A stretch of 13,088 bases of DNA from Micrococcales bacterium (lineage in GTDB: Bacteria > Actinomycetota > Actinomycetes > Actinomycetales > Dermatophilaceae): the NCBI GenBank assembly GCA_003157445.1, contig PMJN01000374.1, forward strand, positions 1 through 13,088. Direction: 5' to 3'. Shown here piece by piece: positions 1-7,206 of the stretch. The notes beneath the pieces are model-generated. The model was not told the DNA's origin, made no database searches, and saw only the letters and a program-made list of their open reading frames with translations. Every line of letters starts with the position of its first letter. Positions within the stretch are counted from its first letter, which is position 1. A program made the position numbers and the translations under genes.

Positions 1-167
1 GCCGCCGCCGACTCCTCATCCCGCTCGACCAGGTCGACCTCGGAGCCGGCGAGCAGGAGTGCGTGGGCGATGCCGGCGCCCATGCGCCCACCACCAACGA
101 CCCCGCACCGGTTCGGCAGCGTGTCGCCACGGTCTCGCGCCCGCACGCGGGCGATCATCTCGGTCAT
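1..167 (-). CDS. 3-hydroxyacyl-CoA dehydrogenase, N-terminal fragment (runs off left edge)
   Basis: Only the first 55 residues lie in the window. They contain a Rossmann dinucleotide motif, GVVGGGRMGAGIA (residues 22-34), followed by AGSEVDLVERD, where the acidic residue ending the second strand would bind the NAD ribose. This spacing is typical of the 3-hydroxyacyl-CoA / 3-hydroxybutyryl-CoA dehydrogenase NAD-binding domain, which oxidises 3-hydroxyacyl-CoA with NAD+ in beta-oxidation or butyrate/PHB-type metabolism. The ATG is at 167-165, with AGGAGG 6 nt upstream, and it overlaps the stop of the upstream reductase gene (ATGA), so the two are probably one coupled operon. An in-frame ATG three codons later is a weaker alternative. 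A relative in the 6-phosphogluconate/3-hydroxyisobutyrate dehydrogenase superfamily is possible because the C-terminal domain is not visible. Confidence 0.8.
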   Translation of the reverse strand, partial: MTEMIARVRARDRGDTLPNRCGVVGGGRMGAGIAHALLLAGSEVDLVERDEESAA

Positions 168-889
168 GTCAGTCCTCCTGTCGCGTCGATCACAGCGCCC
201 GTGACCCATCCAGAGTCGGCAGTGCACAGCATGAGCACGGCACCGGCGATATCGTCAGGGGTACCGAGTCGCCGCATGGCGTTGGAGCCGGCCATTGCCT
301 CGATGGCCTTGGGCGAGGTGCCCCGACGCAGCGTCTCCGTGTCCGTGGCCCCGGGCCGCACCACGTTTACCGTGATACCGCGGGCAGCGACCTGCTTGGC
401 TGCCACGCGCGCCGCCGCTTCCAGACCCGCCTTGGCTGCGGCGTAGGTGCTCTGCCGGGCCGGCGCAAGCTGAGCGGCGGCGCTCGACAGGAGGACTATG
501 CGCCCGCCGTCGACCACACGTCGCGCGGACTCACGCAGCGCCAGCAACGCCGAACGCAGGTTGAGGGCGAGCGAGTCGTCGATGAGCTGCTCGGTCAGGT
601 CGGTGATCCTCGGGTAGTCCCAGCCGCCCACGCAGTGGACGACGACGCGCAGGTCCCCCAGCTCCTCCGCCACGTCGAAGGCGACACCGACCCCGGCCTC
701 GCTGGTCGCATCGGACTGGACTACCTGAGCAGTGCCGCCTTCGGCAACCAGGTCGTCGACCAGCCGCTTAGCACGATCGAGGTTCTTCCAACAGCCGACC
801 GCCACGGCGTGGTTGGCAGCCAGCCGACGACTCACGGCGGCACCGATCCCGCCGCCGCCGCCAAGCACAAGTGCGCTGGGAACTGCCAT
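164..889 (-). CDS. SDR-family NAD(P)-dependent oxidoreductase (FabG-like)
   Basis: A 241-aa short-chain dehydrogenase/reductase, the usual length for classical SDRs. Visible features are the glycine-rich cofactor loop LVLGGGGGIGAAV (residues 7-19), N110, the active-site serine S136 in IVLLSS, and YAAAK with catalytic Y149 and K153. The PG motif at 179-180 and the C-terminal GAVIDATGG are also typical. The family reduces 3-oxoacyl or other carbonyl substrates with NAD(P)H; the substrate cannot be read from the sequence. The ATG at 889 is chosen because the glycine loop then begins near residue 10, as is normal, and a GGAG lies about 10 nt upstream; an in-frame ATG at 940 lacks an SD. The stop overlaps the start of the 3-hydroxyacyl-CoA dehydrogenase gene, which suggests a shared CoA-thioester pathway. 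The usual NNAG motif is replaced by HCVGG. Confidence 0.92.
   Translation of the reverse strand: MAVPSALVLGGGGGIGAAVSRRLAANHAVAVGCWKNLDRAKRLVDDLVAEGGTAQVVQSDATSEAGVGVAFDVAEELGDLRVVVHCVGGWDYPRITDLTEQLIDDSLALNLRSALLALRESARRVVDGGRIVLLSSAAAQLAPARQSTYAAAKAGLEAAARVAAKQVAARGITVNVVRPGATDTETLRRGTSPKAIEAMAGSNAMRRLGTPDDIAGAVLMLCTADSGWVTGAVIDATGGLT
174..179 (-). promoter_or_regulatory. Shine-Dalgarno site of the 3-hydroxyacyl-CoA dehydrogenase gene
   Basis: A perfect AGGAGG on the minus strand lies 6 nt before the ATG at 167, inside the last codons of the upstream reductase gene. It fixes the start of the downstream gene and supports translational coupling. Confidence 0.75.
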
Positions 890-956
890 GGCGAGTGGCT
901 CCGATCTTGTCGAGGAGATCCAAACATGCCACATAATCATCGTCTTGCGTTAGGGA

Positions 957-1002
957 AGTGTCATCTTTCTGGCCGACCGTCTCACGCAGTGACATCTTCT
1001 GG
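957..1002. repeat. Imperfect 15-16 bp direct repeat in the divergent intergenic region
   Basis: AGTGTCATCTTTCTGG (957-972) and AGTGACATCTTCTGG (988-1002) differ by one substitution and one indel, with starts 31 bp apart, about three helical turns. They lie between the divergent SDR and Pat-like genes (890-1267), where a regulator could act on either gene. No regulator is identifiable. Apart from these repeats and the promoter at 1235-1261 I see nothing convincing in this 378-bp stretch. Confidence 0.35.
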
Positions 1003-1234
1003 TGGTCGCCGCAACCACCAAACGGGCACGGAGTGGGTTGCCACCGGATCGCGGTGACCGTGCTCCGACTCGGGAGCCGGAACTCGGTGGCTTTGTGCAC
1101 GCCGATCGCGAACTGGCAGCGGTCCGCCACCGCCGTGGCGCGCCGATACCTGCGGCGCTCTCGACGGCCGTCGCCTGGACCCCGCCGTGCACGACGCCCT
1201 GTGGTGTGTGGTGCCGGGGTTAGGAACCAGGCTG

Positions 1235-1261
1235 TTGACGGCAGGTCCTAAGCCCTACGCT
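1235..1261 (+). promoter_or_regulatory. Candidate leaderless promoter of the Pat-like gene
   Basis: TTGACG (1235-1240) is a good -35, and TACGCT (1256-1261) fits the actinobacterial TANNNT -10; the spacer of 15 bp is short. Six nucleotides separate the -10 from the ATG at 1268, so a transcript starting 7 nt after the -10 would begin on the start codon. No clear SD precedes the ATG, which agrees with leaderless translation. Confidence 0.5.
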
Positions 1262-1267
1262 GCACTC

Positions 1268-3928
1268 ATGCCGTTCGCCGCCCATGTGGATTACCCGCGG
1301 CAATGGGAAGCGGATGTCGTCCTGCGGGACGGCACGACCGCGCATCTGAGACCAATTACTCCCCAGGACGCCGAGGCACTGCAGCGAATGCATGTCGCCC
1401 AGTCCCCCGAGTCGACGTTTCTGCGCTTCTTCGTGCCGATGCCCAGACTCTCCGAGCAGCTCCTACAGCAGTTCACCCATGTCGACCACATCGCCCGGGT
1501 GGCGATCGTCGCACTGATCGGCGACGAGATCGTCGGCGTCGCTCGCTACGACCGCATCGACGAGCAGCAGGCGGAAGTCGCCTTCAGCATCTCCGACGCC
1601 CACCAAGGCCGGGGTCTGGGGTCGGTGCTGCTCGAGCATCTCGCGGCTGCCGCGCGTGAGCGGGGCATCCACCGGTTCGTCGCGGAAGTCCTGCCCCAGA
1701 ACCAGAAGATCGTGGCCGTCTTCCGCGACGCCGGCTATGAGGTCACCCATCACCCGAACCACGAGATGATCACGCTGGCCTTCGACATCGATCCCACCGA
1801 CCGGTCGCAGGCCGTGTTGGAGACGCGGGAGCACCGATCCGAGGCGATGAGTCTGCGAACGCTGCTGGAACCGACCTCGATCGCCGTCATCGGTGCAGGC
1901 CGTGACCCGGACTCGGTCGGGGCACAGGCGCTCAAGCACATCCTCGACGCCGGCTTCACCGGTCGGGTGTCCGTCGTCAACCCCAAGGTGGACAAGCTCC
2001 AGGGAGTGCGGTCCTATGCACGGGTCGGCGAGGTGCCCGGCCTCGTTGACCTGGCCCTGATCGCCGTCCCCGCCGGAGCCGTGCTGGAGGTGGTGCGCGA
2101 GTGCGGCCTGGCCGGTGTGCGGGGCCTGATTGTGATGTCCGGTGGTTTTGCCGAAACAGGTGAGGATGACGGACTCGACCGCCAGCGCGAGCTGGTGCGG
2201 GTCGCCCATTTGCATGGCATGCGCGTCGTCGGCCCCAGTTCGATGGGCCTGCTCAACACCAGCCCCCGCGTGCGACTCAACGCCTCGATGGCCGCACAGC
2301 TCCCCCCGGTCGGCGGGCTGGGCCTGTTCAGCCAGTCCGGCTCGCTGGGAGTCGCGGTGCTGGCCTCGGCTGGGCGGCGCGCTCTGGGGATCTCCAGTTT
2401 CGTCTCGGCCGGGAACCGCGCCGATGTGTCCGGCAACGCCTGTATGCAGTATTGGGAGGAGGACCCAGACACAGCGGTGGTGGGCATGTACCTGGAGAGC
2501 ATCGGCAACGCTCGAAAGTTCTCCCGCATCGCAAGGAGGCTATCTCGCAAGAAGCCGGTAGTTGTTGTGAAGTCCGGAGCCAGCGGGTACGGGGTACCGC
2601 CGGGACACGCAGTTCGCGCCTCCCGAGCGCCCCGGGAGGTACTGGATTCCCTGCTCAGCCAGGCCGGCGTCATTCGGGTCGACAACGTGCACCAGCTCTT
2701 CGACCTGGCCCAGCTGTTGCTGTACCAGCCGCTGCCCCCAGGCCCGCGCATCGGTATCGTGGGCAACTCCCAGGCCATGGCGGTCTTGGTCGCTGACGCA
2801 GCCAGAAGCTGCGGGCTCAGCGTCGGTCTGGAACCCCTCACAGTGCGCCCACGGGCGAGCGCCGCAGAGTTCCGAGAGGCCCTCGAACGCTGCTACGCAG
2901 ACGAGGGGATTGATGCGGTCGTGGCGTGCTTCATCCCGCCTCTGGGTGCGGTCAGCCCGGAGGTGCTGACCGCACTGAAGGAGGTCTCGGCCATCAGCAA
3001 CAAGACCACCGTGGCCTGCCTGCTCGGCGTGCGAGGCGTCACCGGAGACGGGCTCACCCCTCCCCATTTGATGCGATCAATACCGGCGTACCCGACACCT
3101 GAGGACGCCGTCCTGGCGCTTGGGTCGGCGGTTCGCTACGGACAATGGCGGGGACGCGGCCCAGTGATCCGGGTCGACCCGCCCGGCATCGACCGGGTCC
3201 GGGCACGCCAGTTCGTCGAGCAGCGACTGGTCGGGGTCGAGGCCCCGACCAGCGTGGTCCTGGCCGCGGCCGATGTCGGCGCGCTGCTGGCCTGCTACGG
3301 CGTAGTCCTCTGGCCCACGGCAACCGTGACCGGGCAGGAGGAAGCGGTCGAGGCGGGGGATCGTCTCGGATGGCCAGTCGCACTGAAGACCACAGACCAG
3401 CGGCTCAGACACCGTCAGGAGCTTGGCGGCGTCATGTTGGGCATTGCAGGGCCGGAGGAGCTGCGGGCCGGGCTGCAGGCGCTGGCGCAGCGGACCGGTT
3501 CCGGCACCTCCTTCCTCGTTCAGCGCATGGCTCCCGAGGGCGCCTCCTGCGTAGTGCGGACCATGGAGGACGACTTGTTCGGTCCAGTGATCTCGTTCGG
3601 GTTGGCAGGGGACGCCTCCGAGCTGCTCGGTGACCTGGCGCACCGCATCCCTCCACTGACCGACCTCGACGTGGCCGATTTGATCCACTCGGTCCGAGCC
3701 GCCCCGCGGCTGATGGGCTATCGGGGCGCTCCACGCCTGGATGTCACCGCGCTGGAGGACCTCGCCGCCCGGATATCGTGCCTGGCCGACGATTTGCCGG
3801 AGGTAGCCGAGCTGGAGCTGAACCCCGTCATCGTCGCAGAGAACGGGCTCGCAGTGGCAGGAGGCACCGTCGTCCTCGCCCACCCGGCCCCGCGTGCGGA
3901 CGGCCCACGCCGGAACTTGCTCACCTGA
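1268..3928 (+). CDS. Pat-like GNAT / NDP-forming acyl-CoA synthetase fusion protein (probable protein lysine acetyltransferase)
   Basis: An 886-aa cytoplasmic fusion. Residues ~15-175 form a GNAT domain with the acetyl-CoA pyrophosphate loop QGRGLG (113-118). A CoA-binding Rossmann domain starts near residue 194 (IAVIGAGRDPDSVG), then a succinyl-CoA-ligase-like domain containing LGLFSQSGSLG (around 351-361). The C-terminal ATP-grasp domain has VALK with K707 and ELELNPV with N852. Acyl-CoA synthetases fused to GNAT domains include bacterial Pat enzymes that acetylate lysines, classically in acetyl-CoA synthetase; in actinobacterial forms the GNAT is often N-terminal, as here. The phosphohistidine segment of true ADP-forming synthetases (SSHTG) is replaced by GHAVRAS (446-452), so synthetase activity is doubtful and the region may be a regulatory sensor. 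The ATG at 1268 is preferred over an upstream in-frame ATG at 1187 because the GNAT domain begins soon after it and a -10 box sits correctly before it. Confidence 0.92.
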   Translation: MPFAAHVDYPRQWEADVVLRDGTTAHLRPITPQDAEALQRMHVAQSPESTFLRFFVPMPRLSEQLLQQFTHVDHIARVAIVALIGDEIVGVARYDRIDEQQAEVAFSISDAHQGRGLGSVLLEHLAAAARERGIHRFVAEVLPQNQKIVAVFRDAGYEVTHHPNHEMITLAFDIDPTDRSQAVLETREHRSEAMSLRTLLEPTSIAVIGAGRDPDSVGAQALKHILDAGFTGRVSVVNPKVDKLQGVRSYARVGEVPGLVDLALIAVPAGAVLEVVRECGLAGVRGLIVMSGGFAETGEDDGLDRQRELVRVAHLHGMRVVGPSSMGLLNTSPRVRLNASMAAQLPPVGGLGLFSQSGSLGVAVLASAGRRALGISSFVSAGNRADVSGNACMQYWEEDPDTAVVGMYLESIGNARKFSRIARRLSRKKPVVVVKSGASGYGVPPGHAVRASRAPREVLDSLLSQAGVIRVDNVHQLFDLAQLLLYQPLPPGPRIGIVGNSQAMAVLVADAARSCGLSVGLEPLTVRPRASAAEFREALERCYADEGIDAVVACFIPPLGAVSPEVLTALKEVSAISNKTTVACLLGVRGVTGDGLTPPHLMRSIPAYPTPEDAVLALGSAVRYGQWRGRGPVIRVDPPGIDRVRARQFVEQRLVGVEAPTSVVLAAADVGALLACYGVVLWPTATVTGQEEAVEAGDRLGWPVALKTTDQRLRHRQELGGVMLGIAGPEELRAGLQALAQRTGSGTSFLVQRMAPEGASCVVRTMEDDLFGPVISFGLAGDASELLGDLAHRIPPLTDLDVADLIHSVRAAPRLMGYRGAPRLDVTALEDLAARISCLADDLPEVAELELNPVIVAENGLAVAGGTVVLAHPAPRADGPRRNLLT

Positions 3929-4365
3929 CTGTCGCCGCCCCTGCGTGTCCTGGCCTTGGCGAAACCTCGATTCAGCAACCGGAGCGTGTCTGAGGCAAGC
4001 CGGTCGAGGCCCTTGCCGAGTCTCTCTTCTCCAAGCGCGCCGATGTCCCAGGCGGTCGTGGACTGCTGTTCGTCGCTAACCGCGAGCATCAGTCCGCCGA
4101 GTTTCGGGTGCCTGGTCCTGATGCGTTCTTCACGCTTCGCCTTGCGACGCTCATACTCTCGACGCGCTGACGCTCCCGCGGTACCGGACTCGACTACTTC
4201 CACGACAGCAGGGTTGACGACTTCCACAACCGCGGGCTCGACAGCAGGGCGCACGTCGTGACTGACGCACCGGACGGACTTCGTCGTCCGTTCGTAGATC
4301 GCCTCTACCTCGACGGGAAGCTCAACCCCACACACCCGGCAGGCGCCGGCGTATCGCAGGCGCAT
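3718..4365 (-). pseudogene. Truncated NERD-family (nuclease-related domain) protein, nuclease part lost
   Basis: From ATG 4365 the first ~130 residues look like an actinobacterial zinc-ribbon/NERD protein: MRLRYAGACRVCG with C9 and C12, a further C33, a low-complexity linker, a basic helix rich in R/K/E (68-85), HPKLGGLMLAVSDE, then AWDIGALGEERLGKGLDRLA, which resembles the start of a NERD domain. Similarity stops near residue 131 (about position 3970). The frame stays open through the antisense of the Pat-like gene to a stop at 3720-3718, and no catalytic NERD residues follow. The 3' part was therefore probably deleted, joining this gene tail-to-tail with its neighbour. The second zinc-ligand pair is also incomplete (CVSH instead of CxxC). 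It may still be translated, but not as a nuclease. In-frame upstream sequence to 4467 is not family-like. Confidence 0.6.
4190..4240 (-). repeat. Short in-frame tandem repeat in the NERD-protein linker
   Basis: The linker reads AVEPAVVEVVNPAVVEVVES, two near-identical PAVVEVV units. At DNA level about 24 bp is duplicated with substitutions. It looks like slippage in a disordered linker. Confidence 0.5.
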
Positions 4366-4597
4366 GCGCTTCCCGTCCGCTCCCTCGTCCACACAACTAC
4401 CGTTCGGTTGATCGGCTCTCCAAGAAGGCGATCCGACCGCATACGCTGTTGCGTCACTCCGCCGCATGGGCGCGGCAACCTACCGGCCGTTACCGGATCT
4501 GCCGATGGAGGAACGCCCAGCTCGCCTAGTTAGGTAGACGCTTTGGGAGTTGGGTGCCGGGCGCGCCAGTTCGAGCCTGTCTCCCGCCGGACGTTGC

Positions 4598-4603
4598 TAG
4601 GCT
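4598..4603 (+). promoter_or_regulatory. Candidate -10 box for leaderless DUF2510 gene
   Basis: TAGGCT (TANNNT) ends 6 nt before the GTG at 4610, the same spacing as at the Pat-like gene. No SD is visible before the GTG and no clear -35 is seen. Apart from this box the intergenic stretch 4366-4609 shows nothing I can name. Confidence 0.5.
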
Positions 4604-4609
4604 CGGCCC

Positions 4610-5518
4610 GTGCCCGAGCCGTCCCCCGCTGATTGGTATCCCGATCCCTTCGGCCGCCACGAACGCCGTTACTGGGACGGCAGCAAGTGGACGGACCACG
4701 TCGCCTCGCGTGGGCGTCAGGAGGTCGATCCACCCGTCGCCGGTGCGCCGGTGGCGACGGGCCACGAAGTAACCGGTCTCGCCGACGCTGCTCAGTCGGG
4801 CGAGGCGGCAATATTCACCGAGCTGGTGCTCGTCGTCAGCCAGAAGGCCAAGCTCAAGGGGTCCAACGTCGCGTACGCCGTCCGTGACCAGCACGGCCAG
4901 CAGATCGGCGCGGTCCAAGAAGTCGGCCGAGGCTTCATCAAGAAGGCGATGAACAGGCGCACCGACGAGGGCAGGGCTTACCGGCTCCAGGTCGTCGACA
5001 TGAGTGGCCGGGTCCTCATCGCGATGAGCCGGCCGGAGGTGTGGGTCAAGGCCAAGATGATCGTCGAGGGGCCCAACGGCAACCGCATCGGTCAGATCGC
5101 GCAGGACCGTTTCGGGCTGGCCGGTGGCTTCGCCACGGTCGCGCACGCCGGACTCAGCGGCTGGACGGATCGGCTGGACTCGGCGGTGCAAGGACTCGAC
5201 AAGATCGGCCACGCTCGGTTCCGCCTCGAGTCAGGTGATCAACGGGTCGGCTCGATCCACGCTGAGAACCTGGATGCGTGGGATTTCGACATCCAGGACG
5301 CGACCGGAGGCGAGATCGCCCGGATCACCAAGACGTGGGCAGGGTGGGCCAAGGAGAGGTTCACGAAGGCCGACAACTACGTAGTGGAGATTCACCGGCC
5401 GCTGGAGGAACCCCTGCGTTCCCTCGTGATCGCGGCCGCGCTGGCCGTCGACATCGCGCTCGAGCAGGGCAGCCAAACCAGCGGCTCATCATTATGGGGC
5501 ACTCGCCGGTACGAGTAG
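4610..5518 (+). CDS. DUF2510 plus scramblase/LURP-one-like domain protein
   Basis: A 302-aa protein starting at GTG. Residues 3-30 (PADWYPDPFGRHERRYWDG, then KWTDH) are a clear DUF2510 module, common at the N-terminus of actinobacterial envelope or secreted proteins. After a proline/alanine linker, residues ~62-290 form a beta-rich domain of repeated strand pairs (LVVSQKAKLKGSNVAYAVRD, YRLQVVDMSGRVLIAMSR, WDFDIQDATGGEIARITK) that resembles the phospholipid scramblase / LURP-one-like tubby fold, ending in the hydrophobic helix SLVIAAALAVDIALEQ. That fold normally binds or moves lipid at a membrane; no activity can be assigned here. There is no signal peptide. The start is supported by the DUF2510 module beginning at residue 3 and the -10 box 6 nt upstream. 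It appears monocistronic. Confidence 0.85.
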   Translation: MPEPSPADWYPDPFGRHERRYWDGSKWTDHVASRGRQEVDPPVAGAPVATGHEVTGLADAAQSGEAAIFTELVLVVSQKAKLKGSNVAYAVRDQHGQQIGAVQEVGRGFIKKAMNRRTDEGRAYRLQVVDMSGRVLIAMSRPEVWVKAKMIVEGPNGNRIGQIAQDRFGLAGGFATVAHAGLSGWTDRLDSAVQGLDKIGHARFRLESGDQRVGSIHAENLDAWDFDIQDATGGEIARITKTWAGWAKERFTKADNYVVEIHRPLEEPLRSLVIAAALAVDIALEQGSQTSGSSLWGTRRYE

Positions 5519-5618
5519 GTTCCCAAGCCCTGAGGCTCAGTTTGCGAGGGCCCCACACGTCCATCTGTAGCAGCGTCAATCCGCCGCCTATCGCCCACCG
5601 TGGGGCAGGCATCACAGC

Positions 5619-5673
5619 GCCCACTAAGACGCAGGCGGCCGTCCCCGACGAAACGCTCGCTCACGCCGATGAG
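5619..5673 (+). repeat. Imperfect 55-bp direct repeat, copy 1
   Basis: It begins GCCCACTAAGACGCAGGCG and ends GCCGATGAG, and matches 9393-9448 with about six differences including one 1-nt indel. A further short match (GAGTGTCGCGAGTTG here, GAGTCTCGCGCATTG in the other copy) follows at different spacing. It lies in the 259-bp gap 5519-5777, which has no recognisable gene. Confidence 0.75.
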
Positions 5674-5777
5674 CGGAAGAGTGTCGCGAGTTGAACAGAC
5701 GCGTTGCGTCAGCCAATTCGAGCCGGTTCGTCGTCGCGTTGTTCCGCCCAATGACGCGGGCTCTGCGCGGTTGACCC

Positions 5778-5936
5778 CTAGTCCGCGAGAACGACCACAT
5801 GCCCCTTCTTGTGTCCCTGCTCGACTTACCTGCGTGCCTCGACGATCTCGTCCAGCGGATAGCACCTGTCGATGACCGCCCGGATCTTCCCGTGCTCGAT
5901 CAGATCTGTGAGGAACACCAGGTCCTCGGGGCTCCC
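5778..5936 (-). pseudogene. Remnant of MDR-family alcohol dehydrogenase / quinone oxidoreductase, C-terminal tail with in-frame stop
   Basis: The minus strand encodes SPEDLVFLTDLIEHGKIRAV, then IDRCYPLDEIVEARR, a TAA at 5828-5826, and in the same frame VEQGHKKGHVVVLAD with a TAG at 5780-5778. Together this is the standard C-terminus of zinc-type or quinone-reductase MDR proteins, in which ARRY-VEQGHKKG would be continuous; the TAA most simply replaces a TAC tyrosine codon. Upstream of residue S (about 5933) the translation becomes glycine/serine-rich and unlike the family, so some 250 N-terminal residues, including the cofactor and substrate sites, are missing. It is a dead fragment of about 50 codons. 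Confidence 0.75.
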
Positions 5937-6054
5937 GCCACCGCCGGATCCGGAGTCCGAGTTGAGGTTGAGGTGGACGCCGTTCTTCGGACGTACACTG
6001 GCTCCCGTTCGCCGAGTGAGCCATTGCTGTCCTCTCACTTGTCGGCCACACGCC

Positions 6055-6462
6055 CTATATCAGCACCCTCAGGTACGGGCCGATCACGGAATCGACCCTA
6101 TCGACCTGAGCGCGGTACATGATCTCGAGAGTCGTGGCCCGCTGCGTCCTGATGACCTCCCGGAGTCCATCGACGGTCGTGTCGAGCCCGATCCTGCCTC
6201 GGTGCCGGAAGCAGTCGGCGACCGTCTTGGCCACAGAGAACACGCGGCCGGGCGTGCACGACACGACCTGCTCCTGGACTCCGGCGAGGTAGACCGCCTC
6301 GCCCATCGTGAACACCTGCACGCGCGCGTGATCGATACTCGGTGGCCGCACGCCTCTCGGCCGCGCGATCTGGAAGCCGGAGATCCGCGGACCCAGCCCG
6401 TGGTGATCGAGCGCGGTTTGCAGGCAGAGCACGGCACGCGCGACTAGTGGAGACGACTCCCG
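6055..6462 (-). pseudogene. AbiEi-like antitoxin / regulator, C-terminal fragment
   Basis: The translated block of about 135 residues carries the pattern of the AbiEi-type antitoxin C-terminal region: VLCLQTALDHHGLG, then IARPRGVRPP, then TPGRVFSVAKTVADCFRHR, then GLDTTVDGLRE and IGPYLRVLI at the end. Intact proteins have an N-terminal winged helix that binds the promoter and represses an AbiEii-type nucleotidyltransferase toxin. Here that helix is absent: the frame starts directly after the TAG (6465-6463) that ends the upstream membrane gene, in the same frame. No AbiEii toxin gene follows downstream on this strand. A GTG at 6432 could allow translation but has no SD. It is most likely a 5'-truncated remnant cut where the DUF4386-like segment joins. 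Confidence 0.65.
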
Positions 6463-7077
6463 CTACGCCGTCACGGTGGTGCTGCGGCGAAGCATGACGA
6501 CTCCAACCCATGCAGACCACACCATCATACCCGGCCCGAAAATCATGAACATGGTCTCTGCCAAAGCGGGGATCATCGTGAGACTACCCGCGATGCCGAG
6601 AAACACGCCCAGGTAGCCAAGCGCCCTGGTAAGCCCTCCTGTTCGCACAGCGGCCAGGCTGAGCAGCAGCACCCATAAGCTGCGTACCAGCGCCGTCCAT
6701 GCTGCCGCTTGAGCCGGATCGCTGCCATAGAGATTAGCGACTACGCCGAAGTTATGCAGCATGAGGTTGCCGGTGCCAATGGTCAGTCCCGCCCAGAGAA
6801 ACCCGAAAACTACAGCCGCCCGCATTAATGCCGGCGAGCCAGACTTCAACCGCTCGTAGAGCGCCAGCAACATGATCACTAACGTGATGGCTGCCCCCCA
6901 ATCAACAATCAGATTCCACAGGTACACGAGGGTCTGGTTGTCGGCCAGAAACCTCAGGGCCTGATCAGGCGCGGCGTCAAGGAGGGGAAACATCAAGGTG
7001 AAGCTCAAGACCATGCCCACTACCAGGGTTGCGGCGTGACCCAGTGCAGCAATGCCGCCAAATCTCTGCAAGGTCAT
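6463..7077 (-). CDS. DUF4386-like six-TM membrane protein (copy 1)
   Basis: A 204-aa hydrophobic protein with about six membrane segments, near residues 8-30, 51-75, 84-105, 125-146, 152-172 and 176-197. It shares with its upstream neighbour the landmarks LADNQ (44-48), LALYERLKSGS (71-81) and NPAQAA/DPAQAA (around 120), so the two are paralogues from a tandem duplication. It resembles DUF4386-type integral membrane proteins of unknown function. The ATG at 7077 is preferred, with AGAAGAGAG upstream; an in-frame TTG at 7098 would add seven residues. The stop abuts the AbiEi-like fragment. GC content and codon choice look lower than in the left-hand genes, which suggests transfer. No catalytic or metal motif is evident. 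Confidence 0.75.
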   Translation of the reverse strand: MTLQRFGGIAALGHAATLVVGMVLSFTLMFPLLDAAPDQALRFLADNQTLVYLWNLIVDWGAAITLVIMLLALYERLKSGSPALMRAAVVFGFLWAGLTIGTGNLMLHNFGVVANLYGSDPAQAAAWTALVRSLWVLLLSLAAVRTGGLTRALGYLGVFLGIAGSLTMIPALAETMFMIFGPGMMVWSAWVGVVMLRRSTTVTA

Positions 7078-7169
7078 CTTTGACTCTCTTCTGAGCAATT
7101 GCGTTTCGCCGGTTGCACGCCAAGCGCACCAACTTCGCAGGCAAACCCGCGTAGGGATACCTGGGGCGA

Positions 7170-7179
7170 GACCTAGGTC
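7170..7179. repeat. 10-bp perfect palindrome between the two DUF4386-like genes
   Basis: GACCTAGGTC, embedded in a G/C-rich stretch that could extend into a weak hairpin, lies in the 129-bp gap 7078-7206. It could be an operator or part of a weak terminator; nothing decides between these. Confidence 0.3.
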
Positions 7180-7206
7180 CCCTGGGCTTGCTTCAGTGGC
7201 GGGTCT

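Noticed and set aside
889..995. Minus-strand peptide from ATG 995 with DDDYVACLDLLDKIGATR
   Set aside because: It looks protein-like for about 35 residues but then runs into the SDR gene in another frame; it is too short and lacks an SD, so it was not called.
59..1057. Long plus-strand open frame over the start of the window
   Set aside because: It is antisense to the SDR gene, has no domain pattern and is rich in Arg/His/Gly as expected of a GC-rich shadow frame.
4526..5212. 228-aa minus-strand frame
   Set aside because: It is antisense to the DUF2510 gene, which has a clear domain signature and promoter on the plus strand.
5519..5777. tRNA or other structural RNA in the gap
   Set aside because: No cloverleaf, TYC-loop or terminator-like stem was found by eye; only the direct repeat is supported.
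5392..6051. 219-aa minus-strand frame across 5.4-6.0 kb
   Set aside because: It crosses the end of the DUF2510 gene, the direct repeat and the MDR remnant in the wrong frame; no family pattern.
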